From: Bradyrhizobium sp. 1
GTDB taxonomy: Bacteria > Pseudomonadota > Alphaproteobacteria > Rhizobiales > Xanthobacteraceae
NCBI RefSeq assembly: GCF_023073315.1
Contig: NZ_JADPJH010000022.1
Span: 62,001 to 126,000, forward strand
Direction: 5' to 3'
DNA length: 64,000 nucleotides
A program made the translations under genes and the position numbers. The notes under the pieces are model-generated. The model was not told where the DNA came from and did not search any database. It was given only the letters and a program-made list of their open reading frames with translations. Numbering within the stretch: the stretch's first letter is position 1; each line of letters opens with the position of its first letter. Positions 34,038 to 43,332 of this stretch are shown piece after piece.

Positions 34038-35654
34038 TCAGACTTGCCGCCGCTTGAGGTCGCGCAGGTCGAAGAACGCGCCCTCGCCCATCAGCTTCGC
34101 CACGTAATCCTTGAGACCACCGCGCTGGATCTTTTCCGTCGCCGTCAGCGGCAGGCTGTCGACAAAACAGATCCAGCCCGGCGCCTTGTAATAGGCCATC
34201 TGCTGCAGGCTCCAGCGCACGATGTCTTCGGCAAGCTGGCGATCGGCGCCGGCCTGCTCGGCGATGATGACGGCGGCGACCTCGTCGCCGCGCACCTGAT
34301 CGGGTGTTGCCGCAACCGCGGCCTGCCGGATCGCGGGATGGCGATTGAGGACGGACTCGACCTCGACCGCGGCGATGTTCTCGCCGGAGCGGCGGATGAC
34401 GTTTTTCTTGCGGTCGACGAAATGCAAATCGCCATCCGCATCGCGCGAGACGATGTCGCCGGTGTGGAGCCAGCCGCCGTCCCAGGCCTCAGCGGTGGCT
34501 TGCGGATTTTTCAGATATTGGCGGAAGAAGCCGTAGCGCGGGTCCGCGCCAGCCCGCCGCACCAGCAGCTCGCCCGGCATGTCCACCGGCGCATCATTGC
34601 CGCTCTCCTCGACGATGCGGATGTCGACCTCGAGCGCGGGCCGGCCAAAGCAGCTGGTGCCGATCTTGCGCGGCTCGACATTGGCGGCGATCACGCCGCC
34701 GCTGCCGGTCTCGGTCATCGCCCAGGCTTCGATCAGGGGAAAGCCGAACCGCTGTTCGAAGGGCGCGTGCAGCAGCTTGTCCACGCCGGCGCCGAAGCCG
34801 AACCGCACGGCATGGGCCCTGTCCTGCTCTGTTTCGGGTGCGCTCATCAGCATCGAGGGCATCACGCCGAGATAATGCAGACAGGTCGCGCGGCTGTCGC
34901 GTACGGAGGCCCACCAGCTGCGCGGATGGAAGCGATCGAGCATGGTCAGGCAGCCGCCGACCGACAGCATCGCCATCAGCGAGACCGCCATCGCGTTCAT
35001 ATGGAACAGCGGCAGCGGCGTGATCATACGCTCGCCCTCGGCCTTCAGCCCGCACAGCCCGCCGACGTCGCGATACCAGTTTCCGGAGTGCAGGAAATAA
35101 GTGTTGGTGAGCACGCAGCCCTTGGGCTGCCCGGTCGTCCCTGATGTGTACAGCAGCGCGCATTCAGTCGCGCCGTCGCCAGCCGCCGCAACCAGCGCGC
35201 CGCCGAAGGGTGGGGGAACCTCGTCCGTGTCAGTCACGACTGCAATGGCGCGGCCGGCCTGATGCGCCGCCGTCTCGACCTCGGCGCGCCGCTCCGCGAG
35301 CACGAAGGCCGCATTCATTTCGGAATGGGAAATGATGTATTCGAGCTCGCTCATCCGCAAATCAGGGTTGATCGGCACGACGGAGACGCCGAGCGCGTTC
35401 AGCGCGAACCACAGCTCGATGAACACCGGCCGGTTCTGGAGCAGAAGCCCGACCCGGTGACCTTCGCCATAGCCCTGGCGCGCGAACGCTGATCGCCAGT
35501 GCCCGATCCGCTCGAGCATGGCGCGATAGGAGATTTCGCCCGCCGTGATGCCGTAGATCCCGGCGATCTCCGGCAGGACGTTGAGGAAGCCCGCCTCGCC
35601 TTGGCGGAGGGCGGTTTCGCGAAAGCGCGCGTAAACGGTGGTCGCAGTGGTCAA
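34038..35654 (-). CDS. AMP-forming acyl-CoA synthetase, copy 2
   Basis: A ligase of about 538 residues with the full adenylate-forming set: YTSGTTGQPKGC, AWAMTETGSG, the hinge DRKKNVIRRSGENIAAVEVE and a terminal TATEKIQRGGLKD with the catalytic lysine. I place the start at a TTG (35654), a few bases after the stop of the Rieske small subunit; the open frame extends into that gene without a good start. It shares the operon with the Rieske oxygenase and an SDR, so its likely substrate is the product of ring oxidation, for example dioxindole-3-acetate. It is only distantly similar to the synthetase at 8-9.6 kb, suggesting two different acids. Confidence 0.85.
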   Translation of the reverse strand: MTTATTVYARFRETALRQGEAGFLNVLPEIAGIYGITAGEISYRAMLERIGHWRSAFARQGYGEGHRVGLLLQNRPVFIELWFALNALGVSVVPINPDLRMSELEYIISHSEMNAAFVLAERRAEVETAAHQAGRAIAVVTDTDEVPPPFGGALVAAAGDGATECALLYTSGTTGQPKGCVLTNTYFLHSGNWYRDVGGLCGLKAEGERMITPLPLFHMNAMAVSLMAMLSVGGCLTMLDRFHPRSWWASVRDSRATCLHYLGVMPSMLMSAPETEQDRAHAVRFGFGAGVDKLLHAPFEQRFGFPLIEAWAMTETGSGGVIAANVEPRKIGTSCFGRPALEVDIRIVEESGNDAPVDMPGELLVRRAGADPRYGFFRQYLKNPQATAEAWDGGWLHTGDIVSRDADGDLHFVDRKKNVIRRSGENIAAVEVESVLNRHPAIRQAAVAATPDQVRGDEVAAVIIAEQAGADRQLAEDIVRWSLQQMAYYKAPGWICFVDSLPLTATEKIQRGGLKDYVAKLMGEGAFFDLRDLKRRQV

Positions 35655-35661
35655 GGCATTC

Positions 35662-36138
35662 TCACATGAAAAGCTGGATGTTGCCGAACGGCGCATCGAA
35701 ATTGACGAGATCGACGCGCTTGAGCTTGATCTTCAGGCTGTCGCCGATTTGGACGAGATCGTGCGAGGCCCATCCGGAAAAACGCTCCAGCAGGTCACCA
35801 CGCGTCTCGGTATAAATGTAGGAGGTTCGCGCCTTGAACAATCCGGTCGCGCTATCGCACGCGACGATCTGTGGCGCCTGGAGCAGATGGTGACATCGGC
35901 TTTTCGGCTTCTGACTAAAAGTCCGCTCGCCGGCGAGGCGCTCGACCCGCACTTTCAACAGCAGCAGATCCTCGTACATCAGGGACGGCTGGAGCACCGG
36001 GTCCTGCTGTTGCCATTCGAGCGGCATCCAGTAACGCCCTTCGGGATGAAACAAATCGAGCCAGGCCTGCCACTGCATCGTATCGAGCAGATCGGCCTCG
36101 CGATAGATGAAGTCCGTGATGGTCTTCTCGGTGATCAT
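35662..36138 (-). CDS. Rieske ring-hydroxylating oxygenase, small (beta) subunit
   Basis: A 158-residue protein with the cone-shaped SnoaL/NTF2-like fold of ring-hydroxylating dioxygenase beta subunits. Typical segments are YREADLLDTMQWQAWLDLF, GRYWMPL and RCHHLLQAPQI. The subunit is structural, making an alpha3beta3 complex with the catalytic subunit. Its ATG overlaps the alpha subunit stop (ATGA), so production is balanced. Length and fold are normal for anthranilate/benzoate/naphthalene-type oxygenases. Confidence 0.87.
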   Translation of the reverse strand: MITEKTITDFIYREADLLDTMQWQAWLDLFHPEGRYWMPLEWQQQDPVLQPSLMYEDLLLLKVRVERLAGERTFSQKPKSRCHHLLQAPQIVACDSATGLFKARTSYIYTETRGDLLERFSGWASHDLVQIGDSLKIKLKRVDLVNFDAPFGNIQLFM

Positions 36139-37475
36139 TCCGCGGCCTCGACGCGCTTGTCCATGTCGATGGTCATGAACTTGGCCCAGGCATGAAACTG
36201 GTTCCGCATCTGCCGTTCGGAGGTGCCGTTGATGACGGCAGTGACGTCCGCCTGCTCACCGGCCTCGTAGAGCCGCTGCAGATTGACCCATTGATTGCCG
36301 TTCGACTTCAGCCCTTCCTGGGCGCGCTCGTACATTTCGAGATCGTCGTGGCCGACGATCGAGGTCGGCGCGTTGATGAAGCGGTTGTACATCAGCGCAC
36401 GTTCGTAGAGCTTGTCGGGCGCGCCGACCAGGCGATAGACCCAGCTCTCGACCAGCGTCTTGTCGACCGCGATCGGAATGAAGTTGCGCAGGATCGCGAC
36501 GGCCCCCTTCACCATGATGTTGGGAAAATACACGGTGTTGTGCCTGACATCACCGAGGATCTCGTGCGCGCGCGTCTCGCCATAGGCCGCGACCATCTGG
36601 CCGAGATAGCCTTCGATGTCCGAATAGTTCGAATGGATGGAGTTGGCGACGCCGGTATGGCCGTGGCCGTTCGGCCAGATCCGGATGCCGCTTTGTTCGT
36701 AAAACTCGTACGGGCTCATGAAGGGACCGTAGAGCTGCACCGCCATCGGCGTTTCCGTGGAGGAGCCCTGCTCGCGCTTCCAGACCATGACCGCGGTACC
36801 GGCCGAGCTCTCATGCGCCACCATCGGGTGGCAGGTGTCGGTCTGGTTCTCGACCAGCATCTTCCAATTGCAGGTGTGCATGTAACGGATCGGCGCCGCG
36901 ACGACCGCGAGCTTCCCCTCCGGCGAGCGGTCGACCATGTTGTCGATGGTCGACAGGCTCTCGCCGAAATAGTCCGCGAAGGAAACGCCGTTGTCGTTCA
37001 GCTGCGCGAAGATGAAATCGCGGTAGACGACGACGTTCCTGATCTTCGACAGCCCCTCATTGGCCTGCGCATCGCCGAACCCGGTCCCCTCGTAGCCCTT
37101 CTTCAGGGGAATCGCGAGCAGCGAGCCGTCGGTCTTGAACGACCAGGCATGATAGGGACAGCGGAAGAATTTTCCGGTGTTGCCGCAGGGTTCGGACGCG
37201 ATCTTCACGCCCTTGTGCGGGCAGCGATTGTAGAACACGTGGATCGCGCCGTCGGTATGACGGCTCGCCAGCACCGGCTGCCGGCCGATATTGGCGGTGA
37301 TGAAATCGCCGGGCTTCGATAGCTGGCTCGCGTGCCCGATATAGATCCAGCTGTTGGGGAACAGATGCTCCATCTCGAGCTCGAATATCTCGGGGTCGAC
37401 ATAGACGTCGCGATGCACCTCGGTGTCTCGCACCAGCGCCTCGACCGCAAAGGCATTATTCCGGTATCTGTCCAT
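36135..37475 (-). CDS. Rieske ring-hydroxylating oxygenase, large (alpha) subunit
   Basis: A 446-residue catalytic subunit. The [2Fe-2S] Rieske ligands are C85, H87, C106 and H109. The mononuclear iron site is the D213-H216-H221 motif (DTCHPMVAH). The enzyme would add oxygen to an aromatic ring using electrons from the reductase encoded just upstream in the operon. The ATG at 37475 has AAGGGG nearby. Neighbours (indole-type oxidoreductase, isatin-hydrolase-like cyclase) suggest an indole acid, with dioxygenation at C2/C3 to a dioxindole-type product. A benzoate- or anthranilate-type substrate cannot be excluded from sequence alone. Confidence 0.88.
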   Translation of the reverse strand: MDRYRNNAFAVEALVRDTEVHRDVYVDPEIFELEMEHLFPNSWIYIGHASQLSKPGDFITANIGRQPVLASRHTDGAIHVFYNRCPHKGVKIASEPCGNTGKFFRCPYHAWSFKTDGSLLAIPLKKGYEGTGFGDAQANEGLSKIRNVVVYRDFIFAQLNDNGVSFADYFGESLSTIDNMVDRSPEGKLAVVAAPIRYMHTCNWKMLVENQTDTCHPMVAHESSAGTAVMVWKREQGSSTETPMAVQLYGPFMSPYEFYEQSGIRIWPNGHGHTGVANSIHSNYSDIEGYLGQMVAAYGETRAHEILGDVRHNTVYFPNIMVKGAVAILRNFIPIAVDKTLVESWVYRLVGAPDKLYERALMYNRFINAPTSIVGHDDLEMYERAQEGLKSNGNQWVNLQRLYEAGEQADVTAVINGTSERQMRNQFHAWAKFMTIDMDKRVEAAE

Positions 37476-37493
37476 GACGCCCCTTGCTTCTCG

Positions 37494-38450
37494 CTAAAGA
37501 TCCAACACCAGCCGCTGCGATTTCGCCCGCGACACGCAGATCTGCATGACTGTGTTGGACGCCTTCTCGTCGTCGCTGAGAATGACGTCGCGATGATCGG
37601 GAATGCCTGCGATCACGCCGCACTGGCAGATGCCGCAATCGCCGCGCTGGCAGTCGTAGAGAACGTCGAAACCCGCCGCCTCCAGCGCCTGGATGATGGT
37701 CTGGCCGGCCGCGACGGTGACGACCTGCCCGCTCGACTTGAGCTCGACCTCGAACGGCGCGTCAGGCACGCCCGGCTGCTCCGCCTTGAAGAGCTCATAG
37801 TGGACGTGGTCCGGCGCAACGCCCCTGGCCAGCGCCGCGGTCTTCACCGCGTCGATCATGCCCGCGGGGCCGCAGACGTAGATGTGGCAGCCGACCGGCA
37901 CATCGCCGAGTGCCGCCGCAAGATCCAGGCGGGAGGCGTCGTCATCATGATGGATGGAGAGGCTGTCCGCGCAGATCTCCTGCAATTGCGGCAGGAACGC
38001 CAGCATGCCGCGCGCGCGGCCCGCATAATGCAGACGATATGGGTTGCCGCGGGCCTTCAGCTCGGCCGCCATCGACAGGATGGGCGTGACGCCGATGCCG
38101 CCGGCAAACAGCAGCGCCGGTGACGCCTCCTTGTGCAGATGGAAATTGTTGACCGGTGCGGTGGCCCTCACGACGTCGCCGACCTTCAGCGCGTGCATGA
38201 ACTGCGAGCCTCCGGTCGAGGCTTGCTCACGCAGGACGCCAAGCGCCAGAGCGCCGTCGGGAAGCCCCGGCAAGGCCATCAGCGAATACGGCCGGTCGCC
38301 TCCGTCAGGGAGTGCCACGCGAACATGTGCGCCCGCCTGCCATCGCGGCGCGACACCGCCCTCCACGTCAAACACAAGGCTCCGCACCAGCGGGGTCTCC
38401 GCGCTGCACGATCTCACCTTGAATTTGAGCGGATGCGTGTCCAAGGGCAT
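37494..38450 (-). CDS. phthalate-dioxygenase-reductase-type oxidoreductase (FMN, NAD, C-terminal plant-type [2Fe-2S])
   Basis: A 318-residue reductase. The FMN-binding beta barrel comes first (RPYSLMALPG), then an NAD domain with GGIGVTPILSM and CGPAGM, then a plant-type ferredoxin domain with three ligands in CQRGDCGICQC and a fourth in MQICVSRA. This order is that of class IA reductases such as phthalate dioxygenase reductase and VanB. It would pass electrons from NADH to the Rieske alpha subunit. The gap to the alpha gene is 18 bases. The gene is the first of the operon; an AT-rich dyad just upstream of its start is a likely control site. Confidence 0.9.
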   Translation of the reverse strand: MPLDTHPLKFKVRSCSAETPLVRSLVFDVEGGVAPRWQAGAHVRVALPDGGDRPYSLMALPGLPDGALALGVLREQASTGGSQFMHALKVGDVVRATAPVNNFHLHKEASPALLFAGGIGVTPILSMAAELKARGNPYRLHYAGRARGMLAFLPQLQEICADSLSIHHDDDASRLDLAAALGDVPVGCHIYVCGPAGMIDAVKTAALARGVAPDHVHYELFKAEQPGVPDAPFEVELKSSGQVVTVAAGQTIIQALEAAGFDVLYDCQRGDCGICQCGVIAGIPDHRDVILSDDEKASNTVMQICVSRAKSQRLVLDL

Positions 38451-38454
38451 CTCA

Positions 38455-38495
38455 CAATTATATGTATTTGCATATTTTTAGACATGTAATAATTG
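38455..38495. promoter_or_regulatory. AT-rich inverted repeats upstream of the Rieske operon, candidate operator/promoter
   Basis: CAATTAT at 38455-38461 pairs with ATAATTG at 38489-38495. Between them lies a second dyad, ATATG-TATTTG-CATAT. The cluster begins five bases upstream of the reductase start, where a repressor could block transcription. It is the only AT-rich patch in the neighbourhood. Confidence 0.5.
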
Positions 38496-38817
38496 CCTGT
38501 CAATCGCCGGATCGAGGCGCGTGTCGCGGCCCGTGGCGCGCGTGCGTCCCCCCAGGGCTTGCTTCGCCTATCCCGCAAGCGGGAGAGGGAGCCCGGTACC
38601 GATGCCGCCGCATCGTGCACTCCATATGAGCGAGACCGACGACGATCGCACCATCATCGTAATGTGGCATATCTCGCGTTTCGGTCACGAACGTTCACCG
38701 TCGCCTGGTATCAAACTGTTGCAATTGTGTATTATTACTTCGCTAGAGAGATAACGTGTCGCCGCGGAGGGGCGGTGCCTGGCCTGGCCGACGCATCGGC
38801 CGAGATCCAGGCCGGTT
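38496..38817. other. intergenic region without a recognised gene
   Basis: This stretch of about 320 bases between the Rieske operon and the relic fragments has no convincing gene. It contains AT-rich promoter-like sequence around 38710-38750. Confidence 0.5.
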
Positions 38818-38970
38818 GAGAGCCCCGCAGACGTGGTGGGATGGGGCAGCACCAAAATCAAGGCGGTGCGTCATCACCTGCTCGCAGACCCCAAGCTTCA
38901 CGATCGCCTGCTCGGCGTGGTCCTGAACAAGGCGGACCTGAGAGCTCTGGAAAAGTTCGAGCAGCCAATA
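38818..38970 (+). pseudogene. fragment of a Wzc/ExoP-type polysaccharide chain-length tyrosine kinase
   Basis: The plus-strand frame reads WGSTKIKAVRHHLL, then a GVVLNKADLRALEKFE segment. These resemble the C-terminal end of the BY-kinase domain of exopolysaccharide proteins of the ExoP/GumC type. No start, no Walker motifs and no C-terminal tyrosine tail are present, so it is a relic. It is followed within 14 bases by a piece of an unrelated secretion gene. Confidence 0.55.
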
Positions 38971-38983
38971 GCCCGGCCCCCAG

Positions 38984-39124
38984 ATGGACATCGACGGACG
39001 GACGGTCAACCTCACACCGGGCATGGCGGTGACGGTGGAGATCAAGACCGGCTCCCGCCACATCATCTCCTACGTGCTCTCGCCGCTGGTCCGCTATAGC
39101 CAGGAGAGCCTGCGCGAGCGGTGA
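38984..39124 (+). pseudogene. C-terminal fragment of a type I secretion HlyD-family adaptor
   Basis: The 46-residue frame from 38984 contains LTPGMAVTVEIKTGSR followed by ISYVLSPLVRY and ends SLRER before a stop. This matches the last residues of HlyD/PrtE-type membrane fusion proteins of type I secretion. The rest of the gene is missing. With the kinase fragment before it, it marks a rearrangement scar. Confidence 0.6.
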
Positions 39125-39148
39125 GCTTTCAGATCGAGCCCATACCTT

Positions 39149-40716
39149 TTATCTCGCGCCCTTCAACCGGTCTGCCATGCGCTCCGCGATCGCGACCGTC
39201 GTCAGATGGGTGTTGGCGCGCGGGACCTCCGGCATGATCGAGGCATCGATCACGCGCAACCCCGTGCATCCGATCACCCGGCATTCGTGATCGACGACCG
39301 AGCGCGCGTCATCAGGCGCGCCCATCCGGCAGGTGCCGCTGGCGTGCTGCGCGTCGCTGCACTCGGCGAACAGCCAGTCATCCAGCTCTGCGTCGCTGAA
39401 CGGCTCGTCCATGGAGCGTCCGCTCGCGCCATAGTCGACGCGGCCAGCGATATCGGTCACTGCAGGCTGCAGACAGATATCACGCAGCCGGCGGACGCCG
39501 TCGCGCATGCGCAGGAGATCGCGAGGGTCGGACAGCATGCGTTCCTCGACTTCAGGATCGACCTCGGGGTCAACAGTCACGATGCGGACGTGGCCCTGGC
39601 TGAAGGCCTGATAGACAGACACGGCGATGCGACCCAGCGCGACTTCAGCCATCGATTGCCGTGAACGGGCGAGATTTCCGGCGATCATGATCATGTCGTT
39701 GTCGCCAGCGTCTGCGACGCCGGACGAATAGCGCAGGCAGCAATTGGTGTGCCGGTGCATCAGGGTGTTCACCTGGCTGCCTTCGCGCAAATGCAGCAGT
39801 GCGTTGACGATCGGATGGTCGAGCAGATTCTCGCCCACCGGCAAGTCCGCGCGGATGGGGATGCCGAGCTTCTCCAGCAGGGCGGCGGCCCAATGCCGGA
39901 GCGTTGCAGGATGGCCGGCGAATGGATGGCGCCGGCGCAGAGGATCACCTCACGTGTCGCGCGGGGCATGAAGGATTGGCCGTTCACCAGGACCCGGACG
40001 CCGCTGGCGTGCAGCCGGTTGCCTTCGAAGGTGATGGTGTCGACCAGAGCATGACCGACGATGTCGAGGTTGGCGCGACCGCGCGCCGGCTCCAGATAGC
40101 CGTCATTGGTGGAGATCCGTAAGCCAGACTCGCTGTTGATGGCATAGGGCGAGACGCCGGTGCCACCAGGCGCGTTGTGATCCTCACACCAGCCATAGCC
40201 GAGGCCGAGCGCCGAGGAGCGCAGCGCCCGGTCGACATTGCCCCAGTCCGGGATCGGAGCGCGATACACCGGGATCGGACCACGATCACCATGATAGGGT
40301 GCGTCGGGGAAATTCTTGTCCGTTTCGAGCTTGCAGAAATAAGGCAGCATCTCGTCCCATGACCAGCCAATGCAGCCCGCGGCGGCCCAGCGGTCGATGT
40401 CGTCGGGCACGGCGCGGATCGCGATCTGGCCATTGATGGTCGAGCTGCCGCCCATGGCGCGGCCGCGCCAGAGCAGCAGCGGCTGCTGCCGTTCGGTGCG
40501 TCGCGCCAACAGTTTTGGCCAGCGGAAGTCGTCATCACCTATGGCGCGCATCGGGTTCGGAATGCGGATGTGTTCCGGTGTCGTCGCGGTGCGGAGATCC
40601 TGCCCGGCCTCGAGCAGCAGCACACGATGCGCGGGGTCTTCGCTCAGACGTGCCGCCAGCGTCGCTCCGGCGGAACCGCCGCCGATGATGATCGTGTCGT
40701 ATTCCTGTTCAATCAC
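39149..40716 (-). pseudogene. GMC family FAD oxidoreductase (choline-dehydrogenase-like) interrupted by a frameshift
   Basis: Two minus-strand frames together make one GMC oxidoreductase of about 520 residues. The N-terminal part (to about 39890) has the FAD motif IIIGGGSAGATLAARLSE, the GMC signature GRAMGGSSTINGQ and the second signature GAIHSPAILQRSGIG. The C-terminal part (39149 to about 39890) continues LPVGENLLDHP and has HASGTCRMG with the catalytic His and PRANTHLTTVAIAERMAD. The join needs one extra base in the GC-rich run near 39881-39891. So it is a single-base deletion, a recent pseudogene, or a sequencing error. If intact it would oxidise an alcohol. It is convergent with the secretion-gene relics. 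Confidence 0.75.
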
Positions 40717-40791
40717 GTCTGGCTACATCCCCTGATCGCTCTTCCGACATTCTCCCGAACACCGGCGCTGCCATCGCCGGCCGTCACGCGG

Positions 40792-41850
40792 TCAGCTGGG
40801 TCCCGCCCGACGCAATGTAATCCGCGTCAACTCGGATGGACGCCCCAGCCGCATCGCGAATCCTGGCCACAGCGCAGTGCCATTGTTCACGTAGAGCGTC
40901 ATCCCGTCGACGTCGTACCGGCCCGAGACGAAGCCGGCGTTCGCGGGTGCGGCCAGCCGGTCTAAACCCACGATCAATCCGCCGTGCGTATGTCCGGACA
41001 ATTGCAGGGCTACGCCGAGTTTGGCGGCGTGCCGCGCATCGGCCGGCTGGTGGTCAAGCAGGATGACCGGGGCGTCTTTCGGTGCACCTTCAAGCACTGC
41101 AGCAAGATCGCGGACGTGATGTCCTCTATGGCGCGTCGCCCGGTCGGTGATGCCAGCCATGACCAGCTTGCCGCCATTGCGATCGAGAACGATGTGCCTA
41201 TTCTCGAGCAAAAGCAGCCCCAACGCGGCAAAGTGCGCCATCCACGTACTATAGCCGAAGATGTATTCGTGATTGCCGGAGATCACATAGACTCCATCCG
41301 TTGCCCTCAAATCCCGCAACGGCTCGATGTCGGCGCGTCGCGCATCGAGCGTGCCGTCGATCAGGTCTCCGGTAATCGCGATCAGGTCCACGCCGAGCTT
41401 GTTCGATCGCTCGACGAGCGTGCGCGCCCAGGAAGCGGGAAACAACCGGCTGATGTGAAGATCGGTCAGTTGCAAAATGGTGTATCCGTCAAATTGCGGC
41501 GGAAGTCCATGGATCTCGATTTCAATGTCCTTCAGCGGCGGAATTCGCATGGCCTGATGGACGCCGATCGCGGCCGCGACGGCGGCCAGCGCAGCCAGTC
41601 CGTAGCGGACGTCGTCGGGCACACTCACGACGCCACCATTGAACGGGATTGCGAGCAAAAGCCCCACATCGAGCGCCAATTGCAGCAACGCCAGCAGGAC
41701 GACCGCGCCGAACGCCCAGTTGAAGAGGGCGACCACCGGACGTGGAAACTCGGGAGAAAATACGGAGCCCGATGAGAGCTTGCTCCACCGGTGAAACTGC
41801 AATGCGACCAATGCGAGCGCAGCCGCCACGATCTTGACCCACAGCGGCAA
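40792..41850 (-). CDS. membrane-anchored metallophosphoesterase
   Basis: A protein of at least 352 residues with several N-terminal transmembrane helices (to about residue 100) and a calcineurin-like domain. The metal-site motifs are intact: DLHIS, GDLIDG, GNHEY and GHTHGG. Similar proteins are annotated as YkuE-like phosphohydrolases acting at the outer face of the membrane; the natural substrate is not known. The TTG used here (41850) cuts into a hydrophobic helix that continues upstream in frame for about 30 codons without an ATG, so the true start is probably a rare codon slightly upstream. It is not clearly linked to the neighbours. Confidence 0.8.
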   Translation of the reverse strand: MPLWVKIVAAALALVALQFHRWSKLSSGSVFSPEFPRPVVALFNWAFGAVVLLALLQLALDVGLLLAIPFNGGVVSVPDDVRYGLAALAAVAAAIGVHQAMRIPPLKDIEIEIHGLPPQFDGYTILQLTDLHISRLFPASWARTLVERSNKLGVDLIAITGDLIDGTLDARRADIEPLRDLRATDGVYVISGNHEYIFGYSTWMAHFAALGLLLLENRHIVLDRNGGKLVMAGITDRATRHRGHHVRDLAAVLEGAPKDAPVILLDHQPADARHAAKLGVALQLSGHTHGGLIVGLDRLAAPANAGFVSGRYDVDGMTLYVNNGTALWPGFAMRLGRPSELTRITLRRAGPS

Positions 41851-42279
41851 ATTGATCGGCCATAAGAAGCGGGTCAGGATCAGCAGATAGATCAGGCCGA
41901 ATGTGAGTTGGGGAATCGGTCTTCTCCGCGACAGACTGGTACCGCCTTCTTACACAAAGCCCGGCCCGATCTCGACTCGAATAGCCTCAGTGGCTTGCTT
42001 TACAGGCTGGATTCAAGACGCCGCCGGCTGGTGACTTGCCCCCGTCGCCCGATCTGGGCCGGGAGCTCGTCAGGCGTCCCCTTGGACGTTTTTTCTCACG
42101 ATCGCGTATCGGACAGAAGCAATCCACCAGCGACCGACGCGCATTCGCAACGCGGTTCCATTGCCGCGAGTTCGGCCGAATAGCATCTATGGGGTGCTTT
42201 CCGTGGCGAGTTTTGCCAGCGACGTTCCGGCGAAAGGGACGCGTGGCCGATTTGCCTGACATCACCGAGGATACTTGCT
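41851..42279. other. intergenic region between divergent genes
   Basis: This region of about 430 bases separates the metallophosphoesterase and the tricarboxylate binding protein. Part of its left end may belong to the N-terminus of the phosphoesterase. No other reading frame looks coding. Confidence 0.5.
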
Positions 42280-43266
42280 GTGCGCTTCGTCCGACCTCTT
42301 CGCTTCTTCGCCGCATCCGTTTTGACCGCATCAGTGCTCTTGAGCTCGAGCGGCGCGATCGCCGGTGCCTGGCCGAACCACACCATCAAGCTGGTCGTGC
42401 CGTTTCCTCCTGGCGGCGCCGCCGATACCGTCGCTCGCGTTTACGCCGACAAACTGAGCGAAGCGCTCAAGCAGCCCGTTGTGATCGAGAACAAGGCCGG
42501 CGCAGGCACCGCAATTGCGGCCGAAGCCGTCGCCGGCGCGGATCCCGACGGCTATACGTTATCCCTGGCTCCCGCCGGCCAGCTCACGATCCTGCCGCAC
42601 ATCAACAAGGAGATCAGGTACGATCCCTTCAAGAGCTTCGCGCCGGTATCGAACCTGGCGACGGTCCCCTACGTGCTGGCAGCCAGCCCGGACACGCCGG
42701 TCTCGACCGCCATGGAGCTCATCGCCGTGGCGAACAAGGATCCCGGCAAGCTGACCTATTCGTCCTGCGGTCCCGGAACGCTCTGCCATCTGAGCGGCGA
42801 GCTCTTTCAAAGCCAAACCGGAACGAAGCTGCTGCACGTGCCGTTCAGGGGCAGCGCACCGGCGGTGAACGCCCTGTTGGGCGACGTCGTCAATCTGTCG
42901 TTCGACACGCTCACCGTGCTTGCGCCGCAAATCCGCGACGGCAAGATTAAAGGCCTCCTCGTCACCAGCCGCGAGCGGTCGCCGCAGCTTCCCGACGTCC
43001 CAACCGCTGCCGAAGCCGGCGTATCGGACTTCGTCGTCGATTCCTGGTTCGGCCTGGTCGCACCCGCAGGTACTCCGACTGAAATCATCCAGCGCTTGAA
43101 TGCCGAGATCGTCCGTATCGGAGCCCAACCCGATGTTCGAGCTCGCCTGGAGGCTCAGGGGCTGCTTGTGACCACCTCGACGCCCGAGGGGTTCATGAAC
43201 ACCGTCAAGGCCGACTACGACCGCTGGGGCAAGCTCATCAAAGATTCCGGAGTCGAAGTCTTTTGA
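42280..43266 (+). CDS. tripartite tricarboxylate transporter substrate-binding protein (TctC/Bug family)
   Basis: A 328-residue exported protein with a signal peptide ending near SSGAIAGA and the Bug pattern: IKLVVPFPPGGAADTVAR, NKAGAGTAIAAEAVA, GYTLSLA and a LPDVPTAAEAG block near residue 240. These receptors bind carboxylic acids or aromatic acids in the periplasm for TctAB. It starts with GTG. No tctA or tctB is present in the window, as often happens for orphan Bug proteins. A tRNA 3' fragment lies just after the stop, so the gene sits at the boundary of an apparent insertion site. Confidence 0.85.
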   Translation: MRFVRPLRFFAASVLTASVLLSSSGAIAGAWPNHTIKLVVPFPPGGAADTVARVYADKLSEALKQPVVIENKAGAGTAIAAEAVAGADPDGYTLSLAPAGQLTILPHINKEIRYDPFKSFAPVSNLATVPYVLAASPDTPVSTAMELIAVANKDPGKLTYSSCGPGTLCHLSGELFQSQTGTKLLHVPFRGSAPAVNALLGDVVNLSFDTLTVLAPQIRDGKIKGLLVTSRERSPQLPDVPTAAEAGVSDFVVDSWFGLVAPAGTPTEIIQRLNAEIVRIGAQPDVRARLEAQGLLVTTSTPEGFMNTVKADYDRWGKLIKDSGVEVF

Positions 43267-43285
43267 AGGCTGCAGGGTTTTGGGA

Positions 43286-43332
43286 TGGTGGGCGCACCGG
43301 GGCTCGAACCTGGGACCCGCTGATCAAGAGTC
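43286..43332 (-). tRNA. 3' fragment of a tRNA gene (anticodon loop to CCA), probable attachment-site remnant
   Basis: Read on the minus strand, the sequence has a seven-base loop CTCTTGA, a five-base stem half, a GGGTC variable loop, a T-arm with TTCGAGC loop (one mismatch in the stem), the acceptor half TGCGCCC and ACCA. All spacings fit a canonical tRNA from position 32 to the end. The loop would give anticodon CTT (Lys). The 5' half is absent upstream on that strand: no D-arm or matching acceptor strand is found. Such 3' ends are left by integrases that use tRNA genes as attachment sites. Confidence 0.7.

Noticed and set aside
42036..42950. Plus-strand frame overlapping the start of the tricarboxylate binding protein
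   Set aside because: Arg-rich out-of-frame translation; the binding-protein frame carries the signal peptide and family motifs.
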